64,000 bases of DNA, from the NCBI GenBank assembly GCA_030685065.1, contig JAUXQH010000013.1:1-64000 (forward strand), written 5' to 3'. This document shows, piece by piece, positions 51,085-59,677 of this stretch (within the stretch, counting starts at the first letter, position 1; each line of letters opens with the position of its first letter). This stretch comes from Pseudomonadota bacterium. GTDB lineage: Bacteria > Myxococcota_A > UBA796 > SXON01. A program made the translations under genes and the position numbers. Under the pieces are notes generated by a model that saw nothing but the letters and a program-made list of their open reading frames with translations, was not told the DNA's origin and ran no database searches.

Positions 51085-53193
51085 ATGTACACGATCACCA
51101 ACGACGACGGCATCGTGACCCTCACCCTGGCGATGCCTGGCAAGGTCAACAAGATCAACCGCGACTTTGCGGAGGGCGTCTCCAAGGGGCTGGACGAGGC
51201 GCTCGCGGTGCCCGGCCGCAAGGGGATCATCCTCGCGTCGGGCCACCGCGACTTCTGCGTGGGCGCCGATCTCGACATGATCTACGCCCTGCGCGATGCG
51301 GCGGAGGTGCGCCGCGTGACCGCCGGCCTCAACGCGTTGCTGAGGCGCTTGGAGACCTGCGGCGTGCCGGTCGTGGCCGCGCTCACGGGCTCCGCGCTCG
51401 GCGGCGGCTGCGAAGTGGCGCTCGCGTGCCACCACCGTGTCGCGCTCGACGCGCCGCACGTCCAGATCGGCCTGCCCGAGGTCAATCTCGGGGTCATCCC
51501 GGGCGGCGGCGGAACGCAACGCCTGCCCCGCATGATCGGGATCCAGGCCGCGTTGGAGATCATCGCGCAGGCGCAGATCCTCCGCGCGAGCAAGGCGAAG
51601 AAGGTCGGCCTCGTCGACGCGCTCGCCGAGTCTCCCGAAGCGGTCCACGCGGCCGCCCGCGCCTGGATCCTCGCGAACCCTGGGGCGAAGCAGCCCTGGG
51701 ATCGCGGCGGGAAGCCCCCCGGCGTGCAGCCCGGCAGCGAGGACGCCCGCAACCTCCTGCTCATGGCGTCGGCGATGCTGACGAAGAAGACCGCGGGCAA
51801 CTACCCGGCCGCCGAGGCCGCGATCCGCGCGGTGGCCGAGGGCCTGGTCGTGAACTTCGACACGGGCGTCGCGATCGAGGGCCGCCACTTCGCGAAGCTC
51901 GTCGTGTCCGACCAGGCGAAGGACATGATCCGCACGTTCTGGTACCACAAGAACGCGGTCGAACGGCAGGAGGGCTTGCCGAAGATCGCGGACGCACGGT
52001 TCAAGCAGGTCGCGATCCTCGGGGCCGGCATGATGGGCGCGGGCCTCGGTTTTGTGTGCGCGCTGCGCGGCTATGCGGTGGTCCTCAAGGACATCCGCGA
52101 GGAGGCGCTGGTGGGCGCCCGGGCGCACTGCGAAGCGCAGGCCGCCGCGCTCAAGCACCTCCCCCAGATCGAGCGGGCGGCGATCCTCGCGCGCATCACC
52201 TACACGCTCGATCTCCAGGACCTCGTCGGCACCGACCTGGTCATCGAGGCCGTCGTGGAGGACGTAGCGGTCAAGGCGCGCGTCACCGCCGAGGTCGAGG
52301 CGCTCCTCGGTCCGGACGCCGTGTTCGCGTCCAACACCTCCGCGATCCCCATCTCGATCCTGGCCAAGGCGTCGAAGCGCCCCGCCAACTTCATCGGGAT
52401 GCACTTCTTCTCGCCGGTCGAGAAGATGCCGCTCCTCGAGATCATCGTCGGGAAAGAGACCAGCGAAGAGACCGTCGCCCGCGCGCTCGCGTTCGGTGCT
52501 CGGATCAAGAAGACGAACATCGTCGTCAACGACGGGTACGGCTTCTTCACCACGCGCCTGTTCGCGAGCTACATCCTCGAAGGCTGCCAGCTCGTCGCCG
52601 AGGGGCACGATCCGGTCCTCGTGGAGTGGGCGGGCCGCAAGACCGGCATGGTCGTCTCTCCGCTCAAGGAGTTCGACGAGGTGACGCTCACGCTCGGGCT
52701 CCACGCGTTCGAGTCGCGGGGCGTCGTGACCGGGATGAAGCTCAACCTCGCGGGCGTGGAGCTCGTGCGTCGCATGGTGCACGAGTACGGCCGCACCGGG
52801 AAGGCTGGCGGCAAGGGCTTCTACGAGTACGAGGGCGAGCGCCGGATCTGGCCGGGTCTGCGCGAACTCGCGACCGGGACGCCCGCCAAGACCGGGGTCG
52901 AGTACCTCGCGCGCCGTCTGATGCTCATCCAGGCGGCCGAGGTGGCGCGCGCGCTGGACGAGGGGATCGTCCGCAACTGGCGGGACGCCGAGGTCGGCGC
53001 GATCTTCGGCGTCGGCTTCGCGCCAAACACCGGCGGCCCGCTCGCGTGGATGGATCGCCAGGGCATCCCCGCGCTGGTCGAGGAGCTTCGGGGCCTCGCG
53101 GCCGAGCAGGGCGAGCGGTATGCGCCCGCGCCGATCCTCGTGAAGATGGCGGAGCGGGGCGAGCGGTTCTTCGCGGAGGGGGCGGCGGGGTAG
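51085..53193 (+). CDS. fadB: FadB/FadJ-type multifunctional beta-oxidation enzyme
   Basis: A 702-residue fusion. Residues 1-190 are an enoyl-CoA hydratase: GSALGGGCEVALACHHRVA and GLPEVNLGVIPGGGGTQRLPR hold both catalytic Glu residues. From about 307, QVAILGAGMMGAGLGFVCALRG begins the NAD domain of 3-hydroxyacyl-CoA dehydrogenase, with TSAIPISIL and GMHFFSPVEKMPLLEII (catalytic His), and two helical C-terminal domains follow. The order and length match FadB/FadJ. It starts at ATG 51085 right after fadA, so the pair should form the trifunctional complex. Confidence 0.95.
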   Translation: MYTITNDDGIVTLTLAMPGKVNKINRDFAEGVSKGLDEALAVPGRKGIILASGHRDFCVGADLDMIYALRDAAEVRRVTAGLNALLRRLETCGVPVVAALTGSALGGGCEVALACHHRVALDAPHVQIGLPEVNLGVIPGGGGTQRLPRMIGIQAALEIIAQAQILRASKAKKVGLVDALAESPEAVHAAARAWILANPGAKQPWDRGGKPPGVQPGSEDARNLLLMASAMLTKKTAGNYPAAEAAIRAVAEGLVVNFDTGVAIEGRHFAKLVVSDQAKDMIRTFWYHKNAVERQEGLPKIADARFKQVAILGAGMMGAGLGFVCALRGYAVVLKDIREEALVGARAHCEAQAAALKHLPQIERAAILARITYTLDLQDLVGTDLVIEAVVEDVAVKARVTAEVEALLGPDAVFASNTSAIPISILAKASKRPANFIGMHFFSPVEKMPLLEIIVGKETSEETVARALAFGARIKKTNIVVNDGYGFFTTRLFASYILEGCQLVAEGHDPVLVEWAGRKTGMVVSPLKEFDEVTLTLGLHAFESRGVVTGMKLNLAGVELVRRMVHEYGRTGKAGGKGFYEYEGERRIWPGLRELATGTPAKTGVEYLARRLMLIQAAEVARALDEGIVRNWRDAEVGAIFGVGFAPNTGGPLAWMDRQGIPALVEELRGLAAEQGERYAPAPILVKMAERGERFFAEGAAG

Positions 53194-53246
53194 TCGTCGG
53201 GACGCGGACATCCGTTCCGATAGCGAGTGCCAGCGCAGCCGGAGCA

Positions 53247-53401
53247 GGAAGCAAGGCAGAACAAGGAAGGCAGGAAACTAGGAAGGCAGGAGGAAAGGCC
53301 GAACAAGGAACCGAGGCACGGACTGAAGTCGTCCCTTCCGTTCCCCTTTCCTGCTTTCCTCTCTTCCTGCATTCCTGATTCTCTTCCTCCTGACCGAGCG
53401 C
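53247..53401. repeat. Purine/pyrimidine element, copy 1
   Basis: This 155-bp unit has a purine-rich left half (GGAAGCAAGGCAGAACAAGG and related GGAAGGCAGG motifs), a mixed core (CCGAGGCACGGACTGAAGTC) and a pyrimidine-rich right half (TTCCCCTTTCCTGC, CTCTTCCTGCATTCCTGATT), ending GACCGAGCGC. The two halves are roughly complementary, so each unit could fold on itself. No credible gene lies in it. Confidence 0.85.
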
Positions 53402-53422
53402 CAAGGGAACCCAGGTGTAACC

Positions 53423-53579
53423 GGAAGCAAGGCAGAACAAGGAAGGCAGGAAACAAGGAAGGCAGGAGGGAAGGCCAGAACAAGGAACCGAGGCACGGAC
53501 CGAAGTCCTCCTCTCCCTTCCCCTTTCCTGCATTCCTCTCTTCCTGCATTCCTGATTCTCTTCTTCCCCGACCGAGCGC
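53423..53579. repeat. Purine/pyrimidine element, copy 2
   Basis: A second unit of 157 bp, 176 bp after the first start, closely matches copy 1 from GGAAGCAAGGCAG to GACCGAGCGC with a few substitutions and small indels. Its last base is the last base of the stop codon of the OmpA-like gene, so the element abuts that gene exactly. Within each half, 13-14-bp subrepeats (AAGGAAGGCAGGA; TTCCTGCATTCCT) occur twice. It fills the gap between convergent fadB and ompA. Confidence 0.85.
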
Positions 53580-55498
53580 TACTGCTTGTCGAGGTCGAGC
53601 AGCTGGTTCGGAGCGGGAGCCGGAGCGCCACCGCCCCACGGGTCCGAAGCGGGCGCCGGCGGCGCGACGACCGGCGCCGGAGGCGCAACCACCGGGGCCG
53701 GTGCCGGAGGCGCCACGGGAGCCGGAGCCGCCACCGGTTCCGCATGGGAAGCACCCACAACCACCGGCCGCGGCGCCGGCGCCGCCCCGAGCGGCCCGAA
53801 CGTGCCGTCGAACGACTTGATCACGAACTCGACGCGACGGTTGTTTCCGCGCCCCGCCTCGGTGTCGTTGGTCTCGAGGGGCCTGGCCTCGCCGTAGCCG
53901 ACGCCCGTGAGGCGCGCGGGGTCGACCTTCCCGGTCGTCGTGAGGTACTTGACCACGGATTCCGCACGGCCCTGCGAGAGCTTCAGGTTCGCGGAGTCGT
54001 TTCCGACGCTGTCGGTGTGCCCGGCGACCTCGACCATGCGGATGTCGGGGTTCCCGTTGAGCACCGACGCGATCTCCTCGAGCAAGGGGTACGACTGCCT
54101 CTTGATCGTCGTCTTGTTGGTGTCGAAGTAGATCTTCTCGAGGATCTCGATCCGATCCACCGTGACGAACACCCGCTTGGGGCAGCCGTCGGAGCGCTCG
54201 GGATCGACGCGGGGATCGGCGGGCTCGTCGGGGCACTTGTCGCGCTTGTCCGGGACGCGGTCCCCGTCGCGGTCCGGGCAGCCCTTGGTGTTGACGGGGC
54301 CGGCCTCCTCCGGGCAGGCATCCACCTTGTCGATCAGGGTGTCGGCGTCCTGATCGGGGCAACCCTTGTCGCCCACGGTGCCGGGCTCGAGCGGGCACTC
54401 GTCGTCCCCGTCGAGCACGCCGTCCTTGTCGTTGTCCGGATCGGGGCAGCCGTCGCTGTCCTCGAACTGGTCGATGTCCTCGGCGTCGTTCGGGCAGGCG
54501 TCGGCCGTGTCCGCGATTCCGTCCTTGTCGTTGTCGGCCTCCGGGCAGCCGTCGGTGTCCTCGAAGCCGTCCTTGTCCTCGGGAACCTCGACGCACGCGT
54601 CTACGTCGTCGAAGATGCCGTCCTCGTCGATGTCGTAGATGGGCTCCTTGCCGGCGGCGCGGTAGCCGATGCCGCCGATCACGCGCACGTCCGGGGCGCC
54701 CACGCCGCCGACCAGCCCGGTGCCGAGCCCGAGCATCGCCTGCACGCCGGAGTCCCTCCCGTAGCGCCCGTAGGCGTGGAGCTCGAAGGGGTTGTCGGTC
54801 CAGGGGCCGAGGCCGCCGAGCACGTCGACCGTACCGTCGAGCTCGAGCCCGACGGAGAGGGCGGGGCCGAGCGCGTAGGTGCCGCCGAGGCCCATGTCCA
54901 GGCCGGAGCCGAGCACCTGCTCCCCGAGCTCGGAGGACTTGTTGGCCCGGAAGCCGAGGTTGGCGACAAGATCGAGCTTGTCGGTGAGGTGGACGCCCGC
55001 CGCCGCCGCGAGGCCCCCGCCGACGCCACCGGTGCCCGTGTACGCGCTCGGCTCGCCGGTGGGCAGCGAGAACATCGGGATCACGGCCAGGTCGACCGGG
55101 GCGTCCTCCCCGAGCGGGATGCGGATCACGCCGCGGAGGCGTGCGTCACCGCTGGAGACGCCGTTGAACGCCGCGTCGGGACCGCCGCCCACGTACGGGT
55201 AGAGGGGGAGATCGAGGGCGAGGCGGACCTTGCCGAGCAGCGTGTAGCCGACGGCGAGGCGGGTCGCGAAGGAGTCGGTGACGACGGACTCGGTCGTGCC
55301 GTCGGCGAACGTCTGCACGAGCGGATCGTGCGCGTACACGAGGCCGAGGCCTCCGTACACGGCGCCGGGCCAGCCGAGGGTGGGCGCCTCCACCTGCATC
55401 CCGCCCTGCGCGTCGAAGGCGGAGCTGGAGAACGAGAAGGTGTCCACGTCGAGCGCCGAAGCGAGCGGGGCGAGGAGGTGGAGCGACAGCAGCAGCAT
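53579..55498 (-). CDS. OmpA-family protein with thrombospondin type 3 repeats
   Basis: A 639-residue outer-membrane protein. After a signal peptide (LLSLHLLAPLASA), residues about 20-290 form a beta-barrel. Residues about 293-425 hold calcium-binding TSP3-type repeats (DEDGIFDDVDAC, DNDKDGIADTADACP, DNDKDGVLDGDDECP). An OmpA C-terminal peptidoglycan-binding domain follows (about 430-565): IYFDTNKTTIKRQSYPLL, VEVAGHTDSVGND and LSQGRAESV. The last 75 residues are Pro/Ala-rich (VAPPAPAP), perhaps surface-exposed or periplasmic. Start ATG 55498. It likely tethers the outer membrane to peptidoglycan. Confidence 0.95.
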   Translation of the reverse strand: MLLLSLHLLAPLASALDVDTFSFSSSAFDAQGGMQVEAPTLGWPGAVYGGLGLVYAHDPLVQTFADGTTESVVTDSFATRLAVGYTLLGKVRLALDLPLYPYVGGGPDAAFNGVSSGDARLRGVIRIPLGEDAPVDLAVIPMFSLPTGEPSAYTGTGGVGGGLAAAAGVHLTDKLDLVANLGFRANKSSELGEQVLGSGLDMGLGGTYALGPALSVGLELDGTVDVLGGLGPWTDNPFELHAYGRYGRDSGVQAMLGLGTGLVGGVGAPDVRVIGGIGYRAAGKEPIYDIDEDGIFDDVDACVEVPEDKDGFEDTDGCPEADNDKDGIADTADACPNDAEDIDQFEDSDGCPDPDNDKDGVLDGDDECPLEPGTVGDKGCPDQDADTLIDKVDACPEEAGPVNTKGCPDRDGDRVPDKRDKCPDEPADPRVDPERSDGCPKRVFVTVDRIEILEKIYFDTNKTTIKRQSYPLLEEIASVLNGNPDIRMVEVAGHTDSVGNDSANLKLSQGRAESVVKYLTTTGKVDPARLTGVGYGEARPLETNDTEAGRGNNRRVEFVIKSFDGTFGPLGAAPAPRPVVVGASHAEPVAAPAPVAPPAPAPVVAPPAPVVAPPAPASDPWGGGAPAPAPNQLLDLDKQ

Positions 55499-55613
55499 GC
55501 GCGGACCCTAGCGGGGAGGGGAGGCCCGCGCAAGTTCGCTCGTCTTTCAAGGGCCCTGTCTCCCGTCGCACCTGTTCCTCGAGCCGCTCCGGCGGCGTGC
55601 TACCGTCCCGGCC

Positions 55614-55886
55614 GTGCCAACGGTCCACTTCACCCGACACCTCGAATCGTTCTTCCCCGGCCTGGGTACGCAGGAGGTTCCGGGCGAGTCCGTAGCCGAG
55701 GTGCTCGGGGTGTTGAACGTGCGTTATCCGGGGCTCGCCGCCTACATCCTCGACGAGCACGGCGCGCTCCGCAAGCACGTGAACGTGTTCGTAGACGAGT
55801 CGATGGTTCATGACCGAATGCGCCTCTCCGACGCCGTCGGACCGGGCACCCGCATCCACGTTCTCCAGGCCCTCTCGGGAGGCTGA
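55614..55886 (+). CDS. MoaD/ThiS-like beta-grasp protein
   Basis: A 90-residue ubiquitin-fold protein starting at GTG 55614. It has VHFTRHLESFF at the first strand, the VAEVLGVLNVRYPGL helix, KHVNVFVDE and a tail VLQALSGG. The C-terminal Gly-Gly is the site at which MoaD and ThiS are adenylated and turned to thiocarboxylate. MoaE, ThiF or MoeB are not beside it. Its TGA is followed directly by the ATG of the BNR protein gene, so the two are coupled. Confidence 0.85.
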   Translation: MPTVHFTRHLESFFPGLGTQEVPGESVAEVLGVLNVRYPGLAAYILDEHGALRKHVNVFVDESMVHDRMRLSDAVGPGTRIHVLQALSGG

Positions 55887-56990
55887 ATGTCCAGCACGGG
55901 TTCTTCCAGCACGCTGCTCCTCGGCACCCGAAAGGGGCTCCTCACGTTCCGGGCTCGGGGTTCGGGAGGCTCCGATCGCTGGGAGCTCGACACCGTGGCC
56001 TTCTCCGGCCAGCCGGTCTCCTTTGCCTTTCGCGACGCGCGCACCGGCGCCACCTGGGCCGCCATCGATCACGGGCACTGGGGCCAGAAGCTGCATCGGT
56101 CGACGGACGGCGTGACGTGGGATGCGATCCCCGTCCCCGCCTACCCGGAGGGGGCAGAGGCGAAGCCGGGCGTCCCCGCCAAGCTCGAGTACATCTGGTG
56201 CCTCGCGGCCGGCTCCGCGCGCTCTCCGGGCCGCATCTACGCCGGCACCAACCCGGGCGGGCTCTTCGTCACCGACGACCCCAGCGGCGGGTTCACCCTC
56301 GTCGAGAGCCTCTGGAACCACCCCTCGCGGCCCGACAATTGGTTCGGCGGCGGTCGGGACACGCCCGGCATCCACTCGATCTGGGAAGACCCGCGGGACC
56401 CGAAGCGCGTCCTGGTCGCCGTCTCGTGCGCGGGGATCTTCGAGACGCTCGACGGCGGGGCCACCTGGGCCCCCCGCAACAAGGGGCTCAGGGCCACGTT
56501 CCTGCCCGATCCGAACGTCGAGGTCGGGCACGATCCTCACCTGCTCGCCGTGTGCGCCGGAAGTCCGGACGTGATGTGGCAGCAGAACCACTGTGGCATC
56601 TGGCGCAGCACGGACGGCGCCGCGTCGTGGACGGAGGTGGGCCAGAAGGGTGGGCCCGCCCACTTCGGCTTCCCGATCGTCGCGCACGACACCGATCCGG
56701 AGGTCGCGTGGGTGGTGCCCGCCGAGAGCGACGAGCGTCGCATCGCGGTGGGCGGGGCGCTGCTGGTGTGCCGCACCACGGACGGCGGGAAGAGCTGGGA
56801 GCCGCTTCGCCGCGGGCTGCCGCAAACAGCGGCGTTCGACGTGGTGTACCGCCACGCCTTCGATCGCTCCGGTGCCACTCTGGCCTTCGGGAGCACCACG
56901 GGGAACGTGTACCTGTCCGAAGACGATGGGGAGGCGTGGACGCCGCTCGGCCACCACCTGCCGCCGGTCTACTCGGCGCGGTTCGCCTGA
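55887..56990 (+). CDS. BNR-repeat/sialidase-fold propeller protein
   Basis: A 367-residue soluble propeller without an obvious signal peptide. BNR/Asp-box motifs recur: KLHRSTDGVTWD, GIFETLDGGATWAP, GIWRSTDGAASWTE, CRTTDGGKSWEP and VYLSEDDGEAWTP. The family includes exo-alpha-sialidase-like and YCF48-like proteins; the arginine triad of true sialidases is not evident, so I would not call it a sialidase. Immediate coupling to the MoaD/ThiS-like gene is the main clue to its role. The last 22 bp overlap the convergent bioA. Confidence 0.85.
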   Translation: MSSTGSSSTLLLGTRKGLLTFRARGSGGSDRWELDTVAFSGQPVSFAFRDARTGATWAAIDHGHWGQKLHRSTDGVTWDAIPVPAYPEGAEAKPGVPAKLEYIWCLAAGSARSPGRIYAGTNPGGLFVTDDPSGGFTLVESLWNHPSRPDNWFGGGRDTPGIHSIWEDPRDPKRVLVAVSCAGIFETLDGGATWAPRNKGLRATFLPDPNVEVGHDPHLLAVCAGSPDVMWQQNHCGIWRSTDGAASWTEVGQKGGPAHFGFPIVAHDTDPEVAWVVPAESDERRIAVGGALLVCRTTDGGKSWEPLRRGLPQTAAFDVVYRHAFDRSGATLAFGSTTGNVYLSEDDGEAWTPLGHHLPPVYSARFA

Positions 56991-58318
56991 GTCCCCTGCG
57001 CCGGACCGGGTAGGGTTCGCCCGAGCGCGGTCTCCACCGCGGTGACGATGCGGCGCAGGTCGGCCGGGGTCATCACGAGCGGCGGCATGATGACGACGGC
57101 GTCTCCGAGGCAGCGCACGATCACGCCCTCGTCCCGGCAGGCGAGGGTCACCCGGTGGGCCAGCCGCGCCTCGGTGGGACCGCCGGCGAGGACGATCGCG
57201 GCCATGAGCCCGATCTGGCGCACCTCGATCACGGCGGGGTGGCGGACCGCGGCCATCGCGTCGCGAAGGGCCTCGATCTTCGGGGCCAGCCCCGCGATCA
57301 CGCAGTCGTCCTCGAACAGATCGAGGGAGGCGAGCGCGGCCGCGCAGGCGAGCGGGTTGCCGGTGTAGGTGTGGCCGTGAAAGAGCGTCTTCCACTCGGT
57401 ATAGGGGCCGCGGAAGGACGCGAACACCGCCTCCGTCGTGAGCGTGGCGGCGAGCGGCAGGTAGCCGCCGGTGAGCCCCTTCGCGACGCACAGGATGTCG
57501 GGGCGCACGGCGGTCTGGTCGATCGCGAACATCGTGCCGGTGCGGCCGAACCCGGTCGCGACCTCGTCCGCCACGAGCAGGGCGCCCGCGTCGCGTGCCA
57601 TCCGGCAGAGCGCTTCGAGGAAGGCCGCCGAGTGCGTGCGGATGCCGGCGGCGCCCTGCACCAGGGGCTCGAAGATGAAGGCGGCGAGGGTGTCGCCGTG
57701 CTCCCGGAAGATCCCCTCGGCCTCGGCGAGCAGCGCGGCTTCCCCCTCGCCGGCGCGGTCGGGGGAGGGGACGCGCACCGCGTCGAACAGCATGGGCTTG
57801 TAGATGCCGTGGAACAGCGGGATGCCGCCCACGCTCACCGAGCCGATGGTGTCGCCGTGGTAGGCCTCGGTGAGCGCGGCGAAGCGCGTGCGCTGCGTGT
57901 TGCCGCGCTGCTGCTGGGCCTGGAAGGCCATCTTCAGCGCCACCTCCACCGCGGTGGAGCCCGAGTCGCTGTAGAACACGCGCGGAAAGCCCGTCAGCGT
58001 CGCGAGGCGCTCGGCGAGGGCGATCGCGGTGGTGCCCGCCAGGCCGAGCTGCGTCGTGTGCGACACGCGATCGAGCTGGGCACGGATCGCGGCGTCGATC
58101 TTCGGGTGGCGATGGCCGTGGACGTTGCACCAGAGCGAGCTGGTGCCGTCGAGGTACCGGCGCCCCTCGACGTCGATGAGCTCGACGCCCTCGGCGCGAT
58201 CGACGACGATCATCGGCTGCGCCACCCACTCGTCGTGCTGGGTGAAGGGGTGCCAGACGTGGCGCAGATCGAGCTGTGCCCATTCCGACGCGGTGTGCGA
58301 GTGGTCCGTCCGAGACAT
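56969..58318 (-). CDS. bioA: Adenosylmethionine-8-amino-7-oxononanoate aminotransferase
   Basis: A 449-residue PLP enzyme that makes 7,8-diaminopelargonate from KAPA and SAM in biotin synthesis. Signature segments are HVWHPFTQHDEW, SSLWCNVHGHRHP, YSDSGSTAVEVALKMA, EAYHGDTIGSVS, LLVADEVATGFGRTG and the PLP lysine in CVAKGLTGGYLP (near residue 280). The length is normal. It lies apart from bioF-bioB, with sat, the VOC gene and pcp in between. Confidence 0.96.
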   Translation of the reverse strand: MSRTDHSHTASEWAQLDLRHVWHPFTQHDEWVAQPMIVVDRAEGVELIDVEGRRYLDGTSSLWCNVHGHRHPKIDAAIRAQLDRVSHTTQLGLAGTTAIALAERLATLTGFPRVFYSDSGSTAVEVALKMAFQAQQQRGNTQRTRFAALTEAYHGDTIGSVSVGGIPLFHGIYKPMLFDAVRVPSPDRAGEGEAALLAEAEGIFREHGDTLAAFIFEPLVQGAAGIRTHSAAFLEALCRMARDAGALLVADEVATGFGRTGTMFAIDQTAVRPDILCVAKGLTGGYLPLAATLTTEAVFASFRGPYTEWKTLFHGHTYTGNPLACAAALASLDLFEDDCVIAGLAPKIEALRDAMAAVRHPAVIEVRQIGLMAAIVLAGGPTEARLAHRVTLACRDEGVIVRCLGDAVVIMPPLVMTPADLRRIVTAVETALGRTLPGPAQGTQANRAE

Positions 58319-58411
58319 GGCGCGGTGCTAACGCGCGGATTAGGCCGACGCCCCCGCGCGTGGAGCCCCGTCCGCGCGCTCTCCGATCATCAGCACGTCA
58401 GGAGCGACTCC

Positions 58412-59668
58412 ATGTCCCTCGTCCCCGTCCACGGCGGTCTCGCGGCCCCGGTCGATCGCATCCTCACCTGGCGCAAGAAGTCGGCGTTGGCCGCCGAAGC
58501 CGTGGCCATGCCGCGGATCGTCGTGACCGACGCCGACCTCTCCGTCGTCTACCGCATCGCGGACGGCACGCTCTCGCCGCTCACCGGGTTCATGGACCAG
58601 GCCGAGTTCGACCACGTGCTCGACTACCAGAACATCGTCCGCGGCGGCAAGGCCTACGCGTGGACCATCCCGCTCGCGCTCCCCGTCGCGGAAGAAGAGG
58701 CGGCGCTCCTCACGATCGGCGGGCACGCCGCGCTCCACGACGTTCGCGGCAAGCTCATCGGCACCATGGTCGTGTCGAGCCGCTTCGCGTGGGACAAGCA
58801 GCGCTTCGTCGAGAAGGTGTACGGCACCTCCCGCCTCGACCACCCGGGCGCCCGCATCGTGACCGACGATGCGCGCGGAACCCTCGTCGGCGGCGAGATC
58901 TCGGTGCTGCCCGCGGGCCGCCACGCCGAGTACGCCGACCTCCTCCTCTCGCCCGCGCGCACCCGCGCCCTCATCGCGGACAAGAAGTGGGAGGCCGCGA
59001 TGGCCTTCCAGACGCGCAACCCGCTCCACCGCGCGCACGAGTACGCCCTGGTGTACGGCGTCGAGCAGCTCACCCGCGCGGGCCTCTACGCCGGCGCCGT
59101 GCTCAACCCGCTCGTCGGGCAGCTCAAGGGGGACGATGTGGACGCGTCCACCCGCGTCCGCACCTACCGCATCCTGCGCGACCAGCGGCTGCTCGGCCAG
59201 GGCGACTCGGATCGCGCCCTCTGGGACTCCGTCGGGTACGAGCTGAACGACGTGTTCGAGCTGGTGTGCCTCGACCAGAAGATGTTCTACGGCGGCCCTT
59301 CCGAGGCCGTCATGCACAGCATCTACCGGCAGAACCACGGGTTCTCGCACATCGTCATCGGCCGCAAGCACGCCGACGCCCCCTACGCGGACGGAAAAGC
59401 CATCTGGGGCGACTTCGACGCGCAGGAGATCTTCGGCAACCTCACGGGTGACCTCCAGACCAAGCCGGTCAAGGTGGGCTTCGCCGCGTTCTACGAGTCC
59501 ATCGGCCGGGTCGACCTCACCGAGAACCACCCGGGCGTCGCGCCGTACAGCATCTCGGGGACGAAGCTCCGCGAGCAGCTCGTCTCCGGCGAGCGCCCCG
59601 ACGTGCGCATCATCCGCGAGAACGTCGCCGACGTGCTGATCGACAGCTACCGCAGCCGCGCGTCGTAA
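58412..59668 (+). CDS. sat: Sulfate adenylyltransferase (single-domain)
   Basis: A 418-residue ATP sulfurylase of the Sat/MET3 type, which makes APS from ATP and sulfate, or runs in reverse during sulfur oxidation. The ATP motif QTRNPLHRAHEY is at about residues 194-205, LNPLVGQLKGDDV and YGGPSEAVMHS follow, and IVIGRKHAD is present. It has no APS kinase domain. Start ATG 58412 with AGGAG 8-12 bases upstream. No cysH, aprAB or cysC lies nearby, so direction of use cannot be told. Confidence 0.95.
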   Translation: MSLVPVHGGLAAPVDRILTWRKKSALAAEAVAMPRIVVTDADLSVVYRIADGTLSPLTGFMDQAEFDHVLDYQNIVRGGKAYAWTIPLALPVAEEEAALLTIGGHAALHDVRGKLIGTMVVSSRFAWDKQRFVEKVYGTSRLDHPGARIVTDDARGTLVGGEISVLPAGRHAEYADLLLSPARTRALIADKKWEAAMAFQTRNPLHRAHEYALVYGVEQLTRAGLYAGAVLNPLVGQLKGDDVDASTRVRTYRILRDQRLLGQGDSDRALWDSVGYELNDVFELVCLDQKMFYGGPSEAVMHSIYRQNHGFSHIVIGRKHADAPYADGKAIWGDFDAQEIFGNLTGDLQTKPVKVGFAAFYESIGRVDLTENHPGVAPYSISGTKLREQLVSGERPDVRIIRENVADVLIDSYRSRAS

Positions 59669-59677
59669 GCAGGGCGC

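Noticed and set aside
50074..53193. 1039-residue reading of the fadB frame
   Set aside because: The first third is a shifted frame of fadA; FadB homology begins exactly at ATG 51085.
55887..56990. True exo-alpha-sialidase function for the BNR protein
   Set aside because: Asp-boxes alone define the fold; the arginine triad and catalytic Tyr/Glu were not identifiable, and no signal peptide is seen.
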